A stretch of 64,000 nt of DNA from assembly GCF_030285665.1 (NCBI RefSeq), contig NZ_CP127295.1, positions 1,674,001-1,738,000 on the forward strand, in the 5' to 3' direction. Made by a program: the position numbers and the translations under genes. Source of the stretch: Amycolatopsis mongoliensis (GTDB lineage: Bacteria; Actinomycetota; Actinomycetes; Mycobacteriales; Pseudonocardiaceae). Each line of letters opens with the position of its first letter. The stretch's first letter is position 1. The notes beneath the pieces were generated by a model. It was not told where the DNA came from. It saw only the letters and a program-made list of their open reading frames with translations, and did not search any database. Of this stretch, positions 32,624 through 41,222 are shown piece after piece.

Positions 32624-33889
32624 TCAGGCGAGCCCGAGCAGCGAACCCAGGCTGTTCAGGCTGACGCCGGGGCTGCCGACGATGCCCGGGACACCGCGGG
32701 TGTCGCGCTCCTCCGCGAGCTCCTCGGCCGGCCGGTTCGCGTTGGCCGAAACGTCGCTCGCGGACGGCGCGACCGGCACCCCGCCGTACGGCGCGTTCTG
32801 CGCGCCCCGCACGTTGATCGGGCTGCCCTTCGGTTCGGCACAGTACGCGTCCTCCTTCGCCGGCTTCGGCGAAGTGTCGGCTCCGGTGCGGTACTGCGAG
32901 TACGGCAGGTACCCCTTGGTGCACGACGGCGGGTTGAAGAGGTTGAGCACCAGGCCGAGGTGCGCGGTGCCGTCGCCGGGCGCCACGCTGCTCGCCGCGC
33001 CGGCCAGCGCCGGGTAGGTGACCAGGCCCTGCTCGATGCCGTCGAGCCGCGTCACGGTCAGGTTGGCCGTGGTGAGCAGGTTCGCCGTCAGCGCGCCGAG
33101 GCCCGGGCCGGACTCCTGCAGCACCTGGCTGATCTGCGTCGCCACCTGCGGCGTGATGCCGATGAGCTTGCGCAGGTCGCCGTCGGAGTTCTTCAGGGTG
33201 CCGGTGAGCTCGTTGAGGCTCTTGCTGAACGACGCGAAGTTCTCCGCCTCGGCGTTCTGCGTGTCCAGCACCTTGCCGCCCTGGTCGAGCAGCTGGATCG
33301 TCTGCGGCAGGTACTCCTGCGCGGTCGTGGTGAAGCTGCGCGCGGTGTCGAGCAGCTTCTGCAGGTCGCCGCCGGTGCCGCGGAAGGCGTCGTAGGACTC
33401 GTCGACGACCGTGCGCAGCGAGTCGACCGGGACCGACGCGGCCAGCGTGTCGAGGTCGCCGATCAGCCGGTCGGTGCTGACCGGGGTGGTCGTCTTCGAG
33501 GCCGGGATGACCGAGCCGCCCGCCAGGTACGGGCCCTTGTCGGCCTTGGGCTTCAGGTCGACGTACTGCTCGCCGACCGCCGACCGGTTGGCGACGACCG
33601 CGTCGAGGTCGGCCGGCACCTGCGGCGCCGACGGGTCGATGTTCAGGTCCGCCTCGAGCCCGGTCGGGGTCAGCCGCATCTCCCCGACCCGGCCGATGTT
33701 GTAGCCCCGGTAGGTGACCTCGGCGTTGGTGAAGATGCCGCCCGACTCGTTGAGCTGCAGCTTCACCGTGTAGCCGTCGTTGCCGAACACGGTGCCGAGC
33801 CCGGCGAACCGGATCAGCGCGTAGACGATCGCGACGATGGAAATGACCGCGAAGGCGATCAACTGGATCTTCGTCCGGCGAACCAGCAT
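32624..33889 (-). CDS. mceF: MCE-family protein, position F
   Basis: A 421-aa protein: N-terminal transmembrane anchor (IQLIAFAVISIVAIVYALIR, residues about 8-27), the MCE/MlaD domain (YTVKLQLNESGGIFTNAEVT, YRGYNIGRVGEMRLTPTGLE) to about residue 120, then a long coiled-coil helical region and a Pro/Ser/Gly-rich end. In the MCE hexamer the domains form a ring and the helices a channel for lipids. The ATG overlaps the mceE stop by one base (TGATG). Assigned F because it is last of the six. Confidence 0.9.
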   Translation of the reverse strand: MLVRRTKIQLIAFAVISIVAIVYALIRFAGLGTVFGNDGYTVKLQLNESGGIFTNAEVTYRGYNIGRVGEMRLTPTGLEADLNIDPSAPQVPADLDAVVANRSAVGEQYVDLKPKADKGPYLAGGSVIPASKTTTPVSTDRLIGDLDTLAASVPVDSLRTVVDESYDAFRGTGGDLQKLLDTARSFTTTAQEYLPQTIQLLDQGGKVLDTQNAEAENFASFSKSLNELTGTLKNSDGDLRKLIGITPQVATQISQVLQESGPGLGALTANLLTTANLTVTRLDGIEQGLVTYPALAGAASSVAPGDGTAHLGLVLNLFNPPSCTKGYLPYSQYRTGADTSPKPAKEDAYCAEPKGSPINVRGAQNAPYGGVPVAPSASDVSANANRPAEELAEERDTRGVPGIVGSPGVSLNSLGSLLGLA

Positions 33890-35067
33890 CAGCCCGCACC
33901 TCCCGGCAGGAGCCCGAAGAGGTTGCCGAGCCCCGGCTTCGACTGCCCGGACTGCGGCTGGCCGCTCTCCCCGGGGATCGGCAGCGGCGGGTTGCCCGAC
34001 GCGCCTTCGGTACCGCCGGTCAGCCCGGCCAGCGGCAGCTGCCCGGACAGGATGTTCTGGCGGCTGTTGCCCAGGTTCTCGACGACGGTCTTCAGGTTCA
34101 GGTCCACCTTCGCGTACAGGTTGAAGTAGTCGCCCTTGACGCCGTTGACGGCCTGGTCGCTGAACGGGAACGTCAGCAGGATCTGCAGCGCCTTCGGCAG
34201 GTCGTTGCCCGCCTCGCCGAGCTTCTGCAACGTCGGGGTCAGCGCCTTCAGATCGGCGACGAGGTCTTTCTGCGACCGGTTGACCGTGTCGGTGGCGACC
34301 CCGGAGAGGTTGTCCAGCGCCTGCAGCATCGTGACCAGCTGGCCGCGCTGCTGCTCGAGCACGCCGAGGCCGGGGCCGAGGTTGTCGACCGCGCCGACCA
34401 GCTTGTCCTTCTGGTCGTTCAGGGTCGAGGACAGCCGGTTCAGCCCGTCGATCGCCCGGGTGATGTTGCGCGACTGCTGGTCGAGGTTCGTCACCAGCTG
34501 GTTCGCGTTGTCCAGCAGCGCCTTGATGTCCGGCTCGCGGCCGGACGTGGCGTTGTTGAGCTCCTTGGTGATGGTGTTGAGCTGGTCGACCCCACCGCCG
34601 TTGAGCAGCAGCGACAGCGCGCCGAGCAGCTCTTCGACCTCGACGCTGCGGTTCGTCCGGGCCAGCGGGATGGTCGCGTTGTCGGCGAGCTTGCCCTGGG
34701 CCTGGTCGTCGCCGGGCGAGGCCAGCTCGACGTACTTCTCGCCGAGCAGGCTGGACTGCTTCACGTTGGCCAGCGCGTTGGCCGGCAGCTTGACGTCGCC
34801 GTTGACCTTCAGCGTCACGAGCGCGTGCCAGCCGTCCTTGGTGAGCCCGACGTTCTCGACCCGGCCGATCGGCACCTCGTTGACCTTCACCCCGGCCTGC
34901 GGGGTCAGGTCCAGCACGTCGCGGAACTCGACGTTCACCGTGTACGGGTGGTCGCCGAGGTCGGCGCCGCCGGGCAGCGGCAGGTCGTAGATGCCGTTGA
35001 ACGCGCAGCCGGACAGGGTCAGCGCGGACACCGTGGCGAGAGCCCCGGCACTCAGCAGCTTCCTCAC
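33889..35067 (-). CDS. mceE: MCE-family lipoprotein, position E (LprK-like)
   Basis: A GTG at 35067 gives 392 aa with a lipoprotein signal, MRKLLSAGALATVSALTLSG and Cys21 (lipobox LSGC). The MCE domain follows (YTVNVEFRDVLDLTPQAGVK, PIGRVENVGLTKDGWHALVT), then helices and a Gly/Pro/Gln-rich end. In mycobacterial mce operons the fifth gene is likewise the lipoprotein, which supports the A-to-F assignment. The start overlaps the mceD stop by 4 nt (GTGA). Confidence 0.9.
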   Translation of the reverse strand: MRKLLSAGALATVSALTLSGCAFNGIYDLPLPGGADLGDHPYTVNVEFRDVLDLTPQAGVKVNEVPIGRVENVGLTKDGWHALVTLKVNGDVKLPANALANVKQSSLLGEKYVELASPGDDQAQGKLADNATIPLARTNRSVEVEELLGALSLLLNGGGVDQLNTITKELNNATSGREPDIKALLDNANQLVTNLDQQSRNITRAIDGLNRLSSTLNDQKDKLVGAVDNLGPGLGVLEQQRGQLVTMLQALDNLSGVATDTVNRSQKDLVADLKALTPTLQKLGEAGNDLPKALQILLTFPFSDQAVNGVKGDYFNLYAKVDLNLKTVVENLGNSRQNILSGQLPLAGLTGGTEGASGNPPLPIPGESGQPQSGQSKPGLGNLFGLLPGGAG

Positions 35068-36245
35068 TGGCCACCTCCGTAGAGCTGCCCGGCGATGGGC
35101 AGCGGCAGCGGCGGCAGCTTGCCCGCCTGCAGCGCCTGGACGGTCTGCGCCAGCGAGGGCAGCGGCACGATCCCGTCGACGACACCGGCGATGCCTTCGC
35201 AGGCGTTGCCGAGCACGTCCGGGATGCCCTTGCCGGCCTGCTTGAGCAGCCGGCAGATCATCACCAGCGGCGGCTGGGTCAGCTCGTTGAGGTTCGGCCG
35301 GGCGTCGAGCGTGCCTGCCGAGCCGTTGTAGGTGTTGACCAGGTTGCTCAGGCCGACCGGCGCGACGTCGAGGATCTCGGCGAGCGAGCTGCGCTGGTCG
35401 ACGAGCACCTTGGTGATGCCGGCCAGCTTGTCCACGTTGGACTTGAGCCGGTCGTGGTTCTGGTCGATGAACGCCTGCACCGCGGTGAGCGTGGTGCCCA
35501 GCTGCTGCACGGTGGCGGCCAGGTTGTCCTTTTCGGACGCGAGGTAGCCGCTGACGTCGGCGAGCTGGCTCTCGAAGCTGCGGACCTGCTTGTCGCTGTC
35601 GGCCAGCGTCTGCGAGAACTTGCCGAGGTTCTCGATGGTGGAGAACAGGTCGTCCTTGTTGCCGGAGAGCGTCCCGGCCGCTTGGCCGAGCTTGGTGATC
35701 GTGTCGTGCAGGGCCTGGCCGTTGCCGTCGACGTTGGCCGCCGCGGTGGTCAGCAGGTTCGACAGCGACCCGTTCTTGTTGGCGCCGTTCGGGCCGAGAG
35801 TCTCGCTGACCCGGGCCAGGCTGGCGGCCAGCTGGTCGACTTCCAGGGGCACCTCGGTGCGGTCGAGGCCGATGACCGCGCCGTCGGAGATCCGCGGGCC
35901 GCCGGTGTAGGCGGGGGCGAGCTGGACGTAGCGGTCGGACACCAGCGACGGCGCCACGATGAGCGCCTTGGCGTCGGCCGGGACGGCGACCGAGCGGTCG
36001 TACTCGAACTCGACCTTCACCTGGTTGCCCATGGGCTGGATCTTGGTGACCGTGCCCATGTCGACGCCGAGCATCCGCACGCTGTTGCCCTCGTACAGGC
36101 CGACGGCGCCGGCGAAGTACGCGGTCAGGTGGTTGCGCCCGGCGTCCTTCAGGGTCCACCAGATCCCGCCGGCGACGACGAGCGCGAGGACGATCGCGAT
36201 GGTGAAGCCCCGGGTCAGGGCCTGGCCGAAGCGGGTGTCACTCAT
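35064..36245 (-). CDS. mceD: MCE-family protein, position D
   Basis: The ATG at 36245 overlaps the mceC stop in ATGA and is preferred over an in-frame codon four residues upstream, giving 393 aa. A membrane anchor (TIAIVLALVVAGGIWWTLKD) precedes the MCE domain (LTAYFAGAVGLYEGNSVRML, GVDMGTVTKIQPMGNQVKVE). A long helical region follows to about residue 300, and the end has two Cys (ICRLL and NACEG), possibly a disulphide. Confidence 0.9.
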   Translation of the reverse strand: MSDTRFGQALTRGFTIAIVLALVVAGGIWWTLKDAGRNHLTAYFAGAVGLYEGNSVRMLGVDMGTVTKIQPMGNQVKVEFEYDRSVAVPADAKALIVAPSLVSDRYVQLAPAYTGGPRISDGAVIGLDRTEVPLEVDQLAASLARVSETLGPNGANKNGSLSNLLTTAAANVDGNGQALHDTITKLGQAAGTLSGNKDDLFSTIENLGKFSQTLADSDKQVRSFESQLADVSGYLASEKDNLAATVQQLGTTLTAVQAFIDQNHDRLKSNVDKLAGITKVLVDQRSSLAEILDVAPVGLSNLVNTYNGSAGTLDARPNLNELTQPPLVMICRLLKQAGKGIPDVLGNACEGIAGVVDGIVPLPSLAQTVQALQAGKLPPLPLPIAGQLYGGGQ

Positions 36246-37228
36246 TTCGTGTAGCACCCCTCTTCGTTGATCGGGCCGAACGACGGCAGCACCAGGCCGC
36301 AGATGTAGTTGTCGAACCAGCGGCCGTTGCCGATGGTGTTGGTGAAGACGCGGATGAACGGCGCGAACTTCGCGATGCCCTGGGCCAGCGAGTCCTGGTT
36401 GCGCTGCAGCATCGACGTCAGCTGGTCCAGCGACGTCAGCACCGGGTCCAGCTGCTTGCCGTTGTCGTCGATCAGGCCCTGCAGCTGCGTCGCCAGCTCG
36501 CGGGAGCCGTTCAGCAGCGCCGTGATCGCGTCTTCGCGCTTCGAGAGCTCGGCGAGCAGCTGGTTGCCGTCGTCGAGCAGCTTCTGCACCTCGGCGTCGC
36601 GGTCGACCAGGGTCTGCGACACCTCGCGGGTGTTGGCCAGCAGGTTGGACAGCTGCGTGTCGCGCGAGGCGATCGTGTCCGACAGCTTCGACAGCCCGGA
36701 CAGCGCGCCCTTCACGTCTTCCGGCGTGTTGGCGAAGGTCTGCGAGATCGTGTCGAAGCTCTGCGCCAGCTGCTTGGTGTCGATGTTGTCGACCGTCTGC
36801 GACAGCCCGCGGAACGCGTCGAGCACGTCGTAGGGGGCCATCGTGCGGTCCCGCGGGATGCCGGTGCCCGGGTTCAGCGAGCCCTCGCCCTGCGGGTCCA
36901 GCGACAGGTACTTCTGGCCGAGCAGCGTCTTGATCTTGATCGCGGCGCTGGTCCGGTCGCCGAGCCAGGCGTCCTTGACCTTGAACGACACCTTCACCGA
37001 CGCACCGTCGAGCTCGATGTCGCTGACCTTGCCGACCTTGACGCCGGCGACCCGGACGTCGTTGTCCTTCTGCAGCCCGGAGGCTTCGCTGAACTCGGCG
37101 GTGTAGGTCGTGCCGCCACCGATCACCGGCAGGTCGTCGGAGTTCAGCGCGGCGATGAAGCCGAGCGCCAGGACGGCGATGCCGACCAGCGCGATCGGGA
37201 CGGGGTTGCGCTTCTGGAAGGACTTCAT
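36242..37228 (-). CDS. mceC: MCE-family protein, position C
   Basis: The ATG at 37228, 8 nt after GAGAGG and overlapping the mceB stop by 4 nt, gives 328 aa beginning MKSFQKRNPVPIALVGIAVL; a GTG three codons earlier is less likely. The MCE domain covers residues about 37-115 (YTAEFSEASGLQKDNDVRVA, GQKYLSLDPQGEG). The helical part is shorter than in the other members and ends with a Cys pair (YICGL, EGCYTK). Confidence 0.9.
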   Translation of the reverse strand: MKSFQKRNPVPIALVGIAVLALGFIAALNSDDLPVIGGGTTYTAEFSEASGLQKDNDVRVAGVKVGKVSDIELDGASVKVSFKVKDAWLGDRTSAAIKIKTLLGQKYLSLDPQGEGSLNPGTGIPRDRTMAPYDVLDAFRGLSQTVDNIDTKQLAQSFDTISQTFANTPEDVKGALSGLSKLSDTIASRDTQLSNLLANTREVSQTLVDRDAEVQKLLDDGNQLLAELSKREDAITALLNGSRELATQLQGLIDDNGKQLDPVLTSLDQLTSMLQRNQDSLAQGIAKFAPFIRVFTNTIGNGRWFDNYICGLVLPSFGPINEEGCYTK

Positions 37229-38253
37229 CCCGAGCACCTCTCCCGGTTGGCCGGGAGCAGGGGCAGGTCTGTCGCGGGGATCAATGGAGGCAAGCTGACC
37301 GTCCCGGAGAACTCGCAGGCGTAGAAGTTGAACCAGGAGCCGTAGTCCGCGGTGCGGGTCAGCGTGCTCACCTTGGTCGGCAGGAACTGGATGAAGTGCT
37401 CCAGCTCCGGCTCGTTCTTGTTGAGCTGGTTCGTGAGGTTGCCGAGCGCGCTGATGTCGTTCTTCAGCGGCTCGCGGACGTCACCGAGCAGGCCGGACGT
37501 CGTCTCGGCCAGGTTGCCGAGGCTCTCGATCGCGTCGCCGATCGGCTTGCGGTCCGCGGCCAGCCCGGACACCAGCTGCTGCAGCTTGACGATCAGGTCG
37601 TTGAGCTGCGGGGTGTGCGCGTTGACCGTGTCGAGCACCGAGTTGAGGTTGTCGATGACCTGGCCGATCACCTGGTCCTTGTCGGCGATCGTGGTGGCCA
37701 GCGACGCCGTGTGCGACAGCAGGCTCTCCACGGTGCCGCCCTCGCCCTGCAAGACCTGGATGACCTCGTAGGACAGCTTGTTGACGTCGTCCGGATTCAG
37801 CGCGGTGAACAGCGGCTTGAAGCCGTTGAACAGCTCGGTCAGGTCCAACGCCGGCGTCGTGCGCTCCAGCGGGATGGTGCCGCCGGGCTGCAGGGTCTTC
37901 CCGGCGCTGTCGTCGCCTTCGCCGAGTGAGACGTAGCGCTGGCCGACCAGGTTGCGGAACTTGATCTGCGCGGTCACCCCGGCCGGCAGCGTCCGCCCGG
38001 CGTCGACCTCGAACTCGACCTCGGCCTGGCGCTTGTCGACGATCTTGACGTCCTTGACCTGCCCGACGCGGACGCCGGCGATGCGGACGTCGTCGTTGGG
38101 CAGCAGCAGCGTCGCGTCGGTGAAGCGCGCCTTGTAGGCGTTGGTGCTGGTGGTGTTGATGTTGGCGATGCTGATCCCGAGGATCGTCGTGAACAGCACG
38201 GTGACCACGACGAAGATGCCGAGCTTGATCAGCGGCGCGAGCAGGCCCCTCAC
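37225..38253 (-). CDS. mceB: MCE-family protein, position B
   Basis: A 342-aa protein starting MRGLLAPLIKLGIFVVVTVL (anchor), then the MCE domain (YKARFTDATLLLPNDDVRIA, GVRVGQVKDVKIVDKRQAEV, NLVGQRYVSLGEGD) and a coiled-coil helical region; the last part holds YACEFSG and a terminal Cys, likely a disulphide. It overlaps mceA by 4 nt. Confidence 0.9.
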   Translation of the reverse strand: MRGLLAPLIKLGIFVVVTVLFTTILGISIANINTTSTNAYKARFTDATLLLPNDDVRIAGVRVGQVKDVKIVDKRQAEVEFEVDAGRTLPAGVTAQIKFRNLVGQRYVSLGEGDDSAGKTLQPGGTIPLERTTPALDLTELFNGFKPLFTALNPDDVNKLSYEVIQVLQGEGGTVESLLSHTASLATTIADKDQVIGQVIDNLNSVLDTVNAHTPQLNDLIVKLQQLVSGLAADRKPIGDAIESLGNLAETTSGLLGDVREPLKNDISALGNLTNQLNKNEPELEHFIQFLPTKVSTLTRTADYGSWFNFYACEFSGTVSLPPLIPATDLPLLPANRERCSG

Positions 38254-39590
38254 TTGACCGTCACCTCCGCGCCCCGGTACAGCGGGCCGACGAGCAGGGC
38301 GCTCCAGCCCGGGACGTCCGACGCGTTCATGCCCAGCTGCGGGCCGAGCAGATCGGCCAGGAAGCCCTGTTCCGCCGTCGAGTAGGCAAGTTGACCAGCG
38401 CTGTCACCGGCTCCGCTCCCATTGCCGCCGGCCGCGTCGGCCTTGAACTTCGCCGGGTTGAGGCCGTCGCCGACCGTCTTGGGCGCGGTCTGGTGCTTGG
38501 TGCCGTCCTGGAACGCGCCGTCCGGCGGCTCCGACGGGAACGGCTTCGGGATGTCCTTCATGTCGTAGCACCGCGGGCCGCGCTTGTCCTCGAACCGCGG
38601 CTCCTCCTTGCCGGCTTCGTACGGCGCGCGCGGCACGATGATCTCGATCGTGGCGTGCAGGCCGGGCTTGTCGGTGCCCTTGCCCAGCGCCTGGTCGATC
38701 AGCGGGACGTTGTCGGCCATCTGGCGGATCACGCAGGGGTACTCCGGCGCGTACTTCGCCAGCAGCTCGGCCGTCGGCCGGGCGGTGTCGGCGAGGGAGA
38801 TGATGTTCTCCTTGTTGTTCTGCAGGAACGTCTGCAGGTCCACCGACGCCTGGGTCAGGCTGCCGTAGAGGTTCGACAGGTTCTGCCGCTCGTCGACCAC
38901 GGTCCGGGTCGTCGTGCTCAGGTTGTCCAGGCTCTGCACCAGGTCCGGCGCCGAGTCCTTGAGGTGGTCGGAGAACTCCGCGAGCGCCTTCAGGTTGTGC
39001 TGCAGCTCCGGCTCGTGCGGGTTCAGCTCGCCGATGTAGGTGCCCAGCTGCGTCAGCGTGTCGCCGAGCTGGTCGCCGCGGCCCTGCAGCGCGGTCGAGA
39101 TCGCGGTGAGCGTCGCCGACAGCTTCTGCGGCTGCACCGCCTGCAGCACCGGCATCAGGTGGGAGAACGCCTGCTCCAGCTCGACCGCGCTGGACGTGCG
39201 GTCCTGCGGGATGACGTCCCCGCTGGCCAGGGTCTTCGACGACGGCTGCTGCGGGATCTCCAGCGAGACGAACCGCTCGCCGAAGAGCGTCTTCGGCAGG
39301 AACCGCGCCGAGACGTTCTCCGGGATCAGCTTCGCCGACTCCGGCTTGAGCGCGAGGGTCAGCTCCGCGCCGTGGTCGGTGGCGACGATGTCCTGGACGG
39401 ACCCGACGATCAGCCCGCGCACCTTGACGTCGGACTGCTTGATCAGCTGGTTGCCGATCTTGTCGGCCTGCAGCTTGACCGTGACGACGGGCGTGAACGC
39501 CTTGTCGTAGAGCGCGATGGACAGCGCCACCCCGCCGACCATCACGGCGATGAGCAGCAGGCCGAGCAGCCTGCGTCGGAGCGTCCTCAT
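38250..39590 (-). CDS. mceA: MCE-family protein, position A
   Basis: The ATG at 39590 overlaps the YrbE-B stop in ATGA; a longer open frame upstream is antisense noise. The 446-aa product starts MRTLRRRLLGLLLIAVMVGG, has the MCE domain (VVTVKLQADKIGNQLIKQSD, LFGERFVSLEIPQQ) and a long helical region with heptad-like spacing, and ends in a Pro/Lys- then Gly-rich tail with two Cys (YPCVIRQM, PRCYDM). First of the six MCE genes. Confidence 0.9.
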   Translation of the reverse strand: MRTLRRRLLGLLLIAVMVGGVALSIALYDKAFTPVVTVKLQADKIGNQLIKQSDVKVRGLIVGSVQDIVATDHGAELTLALKPESAKLIPENVSARFLPKTLFGERFVSLEIPQQPSSKTLASGDVIPQDRTSSAVELEQAFSHLMPVLQAVQPQKLSATLTAISTALQGRGDQLGDTLTQLGTYIGELNPHEPELQHNLKALAEFSDHLKDSAPDLVQSLDNLSTTTRTVVDERQNLSNLYGSLTQASVDLQTFLQNNKENIISLADTARPTAELLAKYAPEYPCVIRQMADNVPLIDQALGKGTDKPGLHATIEIIVPRAPYEAGKEEPRFEDKRGPRCYDMKDIPKPFPSEPPDGAFQDGTKHQTAPKTVGDGLNPAKFKADAAGGNGSGAGDSAGQLAYSTAEQGFLADLLGPQLGMNASDVPGWSALLVGPLYRGAEVTVK

Positions 39591-40423
39591 CCCGCGATCC
39601 TTACCGTGACGTCGGTTCCCCAGATGGCGAACCCGATGAAGAAGTTCATGATCGACACCGTGACGATGGAGAGCCGCACGGCCTTGCCGACCGCGACGCC
39701 GACACCCGCCGGGCCGCCGGTCGCCCGGTACCCGAAGTAGCAGTGCGACAGGATGATCAAGACGCTGAAGAGCAGCACCTTGATGAACGAATAGAGCACG
39801 TCCTGCGGGGGTAAGAACAGGTCGAAGTAGTGGTCGTAAGTACCGGCCGACTGGTTGTAGATGTAGATGACGACCAGTCGTGACGCGAGGTACGAGCTCA
39901 GCAGGCCGATGATGTAGAGCGGGATGACCGCCACGAAGCCGGCGATGATCCGCGTCGTCACCAGGTACGGCAGGCTCGGCACGCCCATGACTTCCAGCGC
40001 GTCGATCTCCTCGGAGATCCGCATCGCGCCCAGCTGCGCGGTGAACCCGGCACCGACGGTGGCGCTCAGGGCGAGCCCGGCGACCAGCGGCGCGATCTCG
40101 CGCGTGTTGAAGAACGCGGTCAGGAAGCCGGTGAAGGCCGACGTCCCGATCGAGTTCAGCGCCGAGTAGCCCTGGAGGCCGACGAGGACACCGGTGAACA
40201 GCGTCAGGCCGACCATCACGCCGACCGTGCCGCCGATGACCGCGAGCGAGCCGGACCCGAAGCTCACCTCGGCCAGCAGCCGGAGGACTTCCTTCGTGTA
40301 GCGGCGCAGCGTCCGCGGCGTCCACAGCAGCGCGCGGCCGTAGAACGACATCTGGTCACCGAGGGTGTCCAGCGTCTGCAACGGACGGTTGGCGACGCGT
40401 TTCGCGCCCTGGAGGAACGTCAT
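39587..40423 (-). CDS. yrbEB: MlaE/YrbE-family permease, second subunit
   Basis: A 278-aa integral membrane protein of the MlaE fold, with the conserved EIAPLVAGLALSATVGAGFTAQLGAMRISEEIDALEVMG-type region (residues about 109-147; the E-x(2)-DALE motif contacts the ATPase) and about five to six hydrophobic segments. It forms the inner-membrane permease with YrbE-A and the Mkl ATPase. It starts 4 bp after YrbE-A. Confidence 0.92.
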   Translation of the reverse strand: MTFLQGAKRVANRPLQTLDTLGDQMSFYGRALLWTPRTLRRYTKEVLRLLAEVSFGSGSLAVIGGTVGVMVGLTLFTGVLVGLQGYSALNSIGTSAFTGFLTAFFNTREIAPLVAGLALSATVGAGFTAQLGAMRISEEIDALEVMGVPSLPYLVTTRIIAGFVAVIPLYIIGLLSSYLASRLVVIYIYNQSAGTYDHYFDLFLPPQDVLYSFIKVLLFSVLIILSHCYFGYRATGGPAGVGVAVGKAVRLSIVTVSIMNFFIGFAIWGTDVTVRIAG

Positions 40424-40427
40424 GGCG

Positions 40428-41222
40428 CTAGTCCAGCTTTCCGGGCACGATCTGCAGGTAGATCAGGGTGATCACGAAGTTCACGACGAACAGCATGAGG
40501 AACGTGATGACCACCGACTGGTTCACCGCGTCCCCGACGCCCTTCGGGCCGCCGGACGGGTTCAAGCCCCGGTAGGACGCGACGACGGCGGCGATGAACC
40601 CGAAGATCAGCGCCTTGAGCTCACCGACCCAGAGGTCGGGCAGCTGCGCGAGGGCGGAGAAGCTCGCCAGGTACGCACCCGGCGTCCCGCCCTGCAGCAC
40701 GACGTTGAAGAAGTAGCCGCCCAGCACACCGATGACGCTGACCATGCCGTTGAGCAGCAGCGCGACCAGCATCATCGCGAGGGTGCGCGGCACGATCAGC
40801 CGCTGCACCGCGGAGACGCCGAGCACCTCCATCGCGGCGATCTCCTCGCGGATCGTCCGCGCACCGATGTCGGCGCAGACGGCGGAGCCGCCCGCGCCCG
40901 CCACCAGCAGCGCGGTGACCAGCGGACTGGCCTGCTGCACGGTGGCGAGCACGGAGCCCGCGCCGGTGTAGGACTGCGCGCCCAGCTGGCGGGCGAGCGA
41001 GCCGAACTGCAGCGAGATGACCGCGCCGAACGGGATCGCCACCAGGGCCGTCGGCAGGATGGTCACGCTCGCGATGAACCACGACTGCTGGATGAACTCC
41101 CGCAGCTGGAACGGGCGTTGGAACAGGCCGCGGATGATGTCCAGGCCGAGAGCGAACAGGTTCCCGGTTTCGCGGAGCATGCCGATCCCGGGGATCTTCG
41201 CCTGTGTTGCGGGAGAGCTCAC
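40428..41222 (-). CDS. yrbEA: MlaE/YrbE-family permease, first subunit
   Basis: A 264-aa paralogue of the next gene. The MlaE core is SPLVTALLVAGAGGSAVCAD and IGARTIREEIAAMEVLGVSA (about residues 97-136), followed by RLIVPRTLAMMLVALLLNGM. Two different YrbE subunits per operon are the rule in actinobacterial mce loci. Its ATG overlaps the ATPase stop by 4 nt. Confidence 0.92.
   Translation of the reverse strand: MSSPATQAKIPGIGMLRETGNLFALGLDIIRGLFQRPFQLREFIQQSWFIASVTILPTALVAIPFGAVISLQFGSLARQLGAQSYTGAGSVLATVQQASPLVTALLVAGAGGSAVCADIGARTIREEIAAMEVLGVSAVQRLIVPRTLAMMLVALLLNGMVSVIGVLGGYFFNVVLQGGTPGAYLASFSALAQLPDLWVGELKALIFGFIAAVVASYRGLNPSGGPKGVGDAVNQSVVITFLMLFVVNFVITLIYLQIVPGKLD

Noticed and set aside
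38250-40325. MceA extended to a 691-aa protein
   Set aside because: The extra part is antisense-like, Arg/Gly-rich and overlaps YrbE-B in another frame; the ATG overlapping the YrbE-B stop gives a normal MCE protein.
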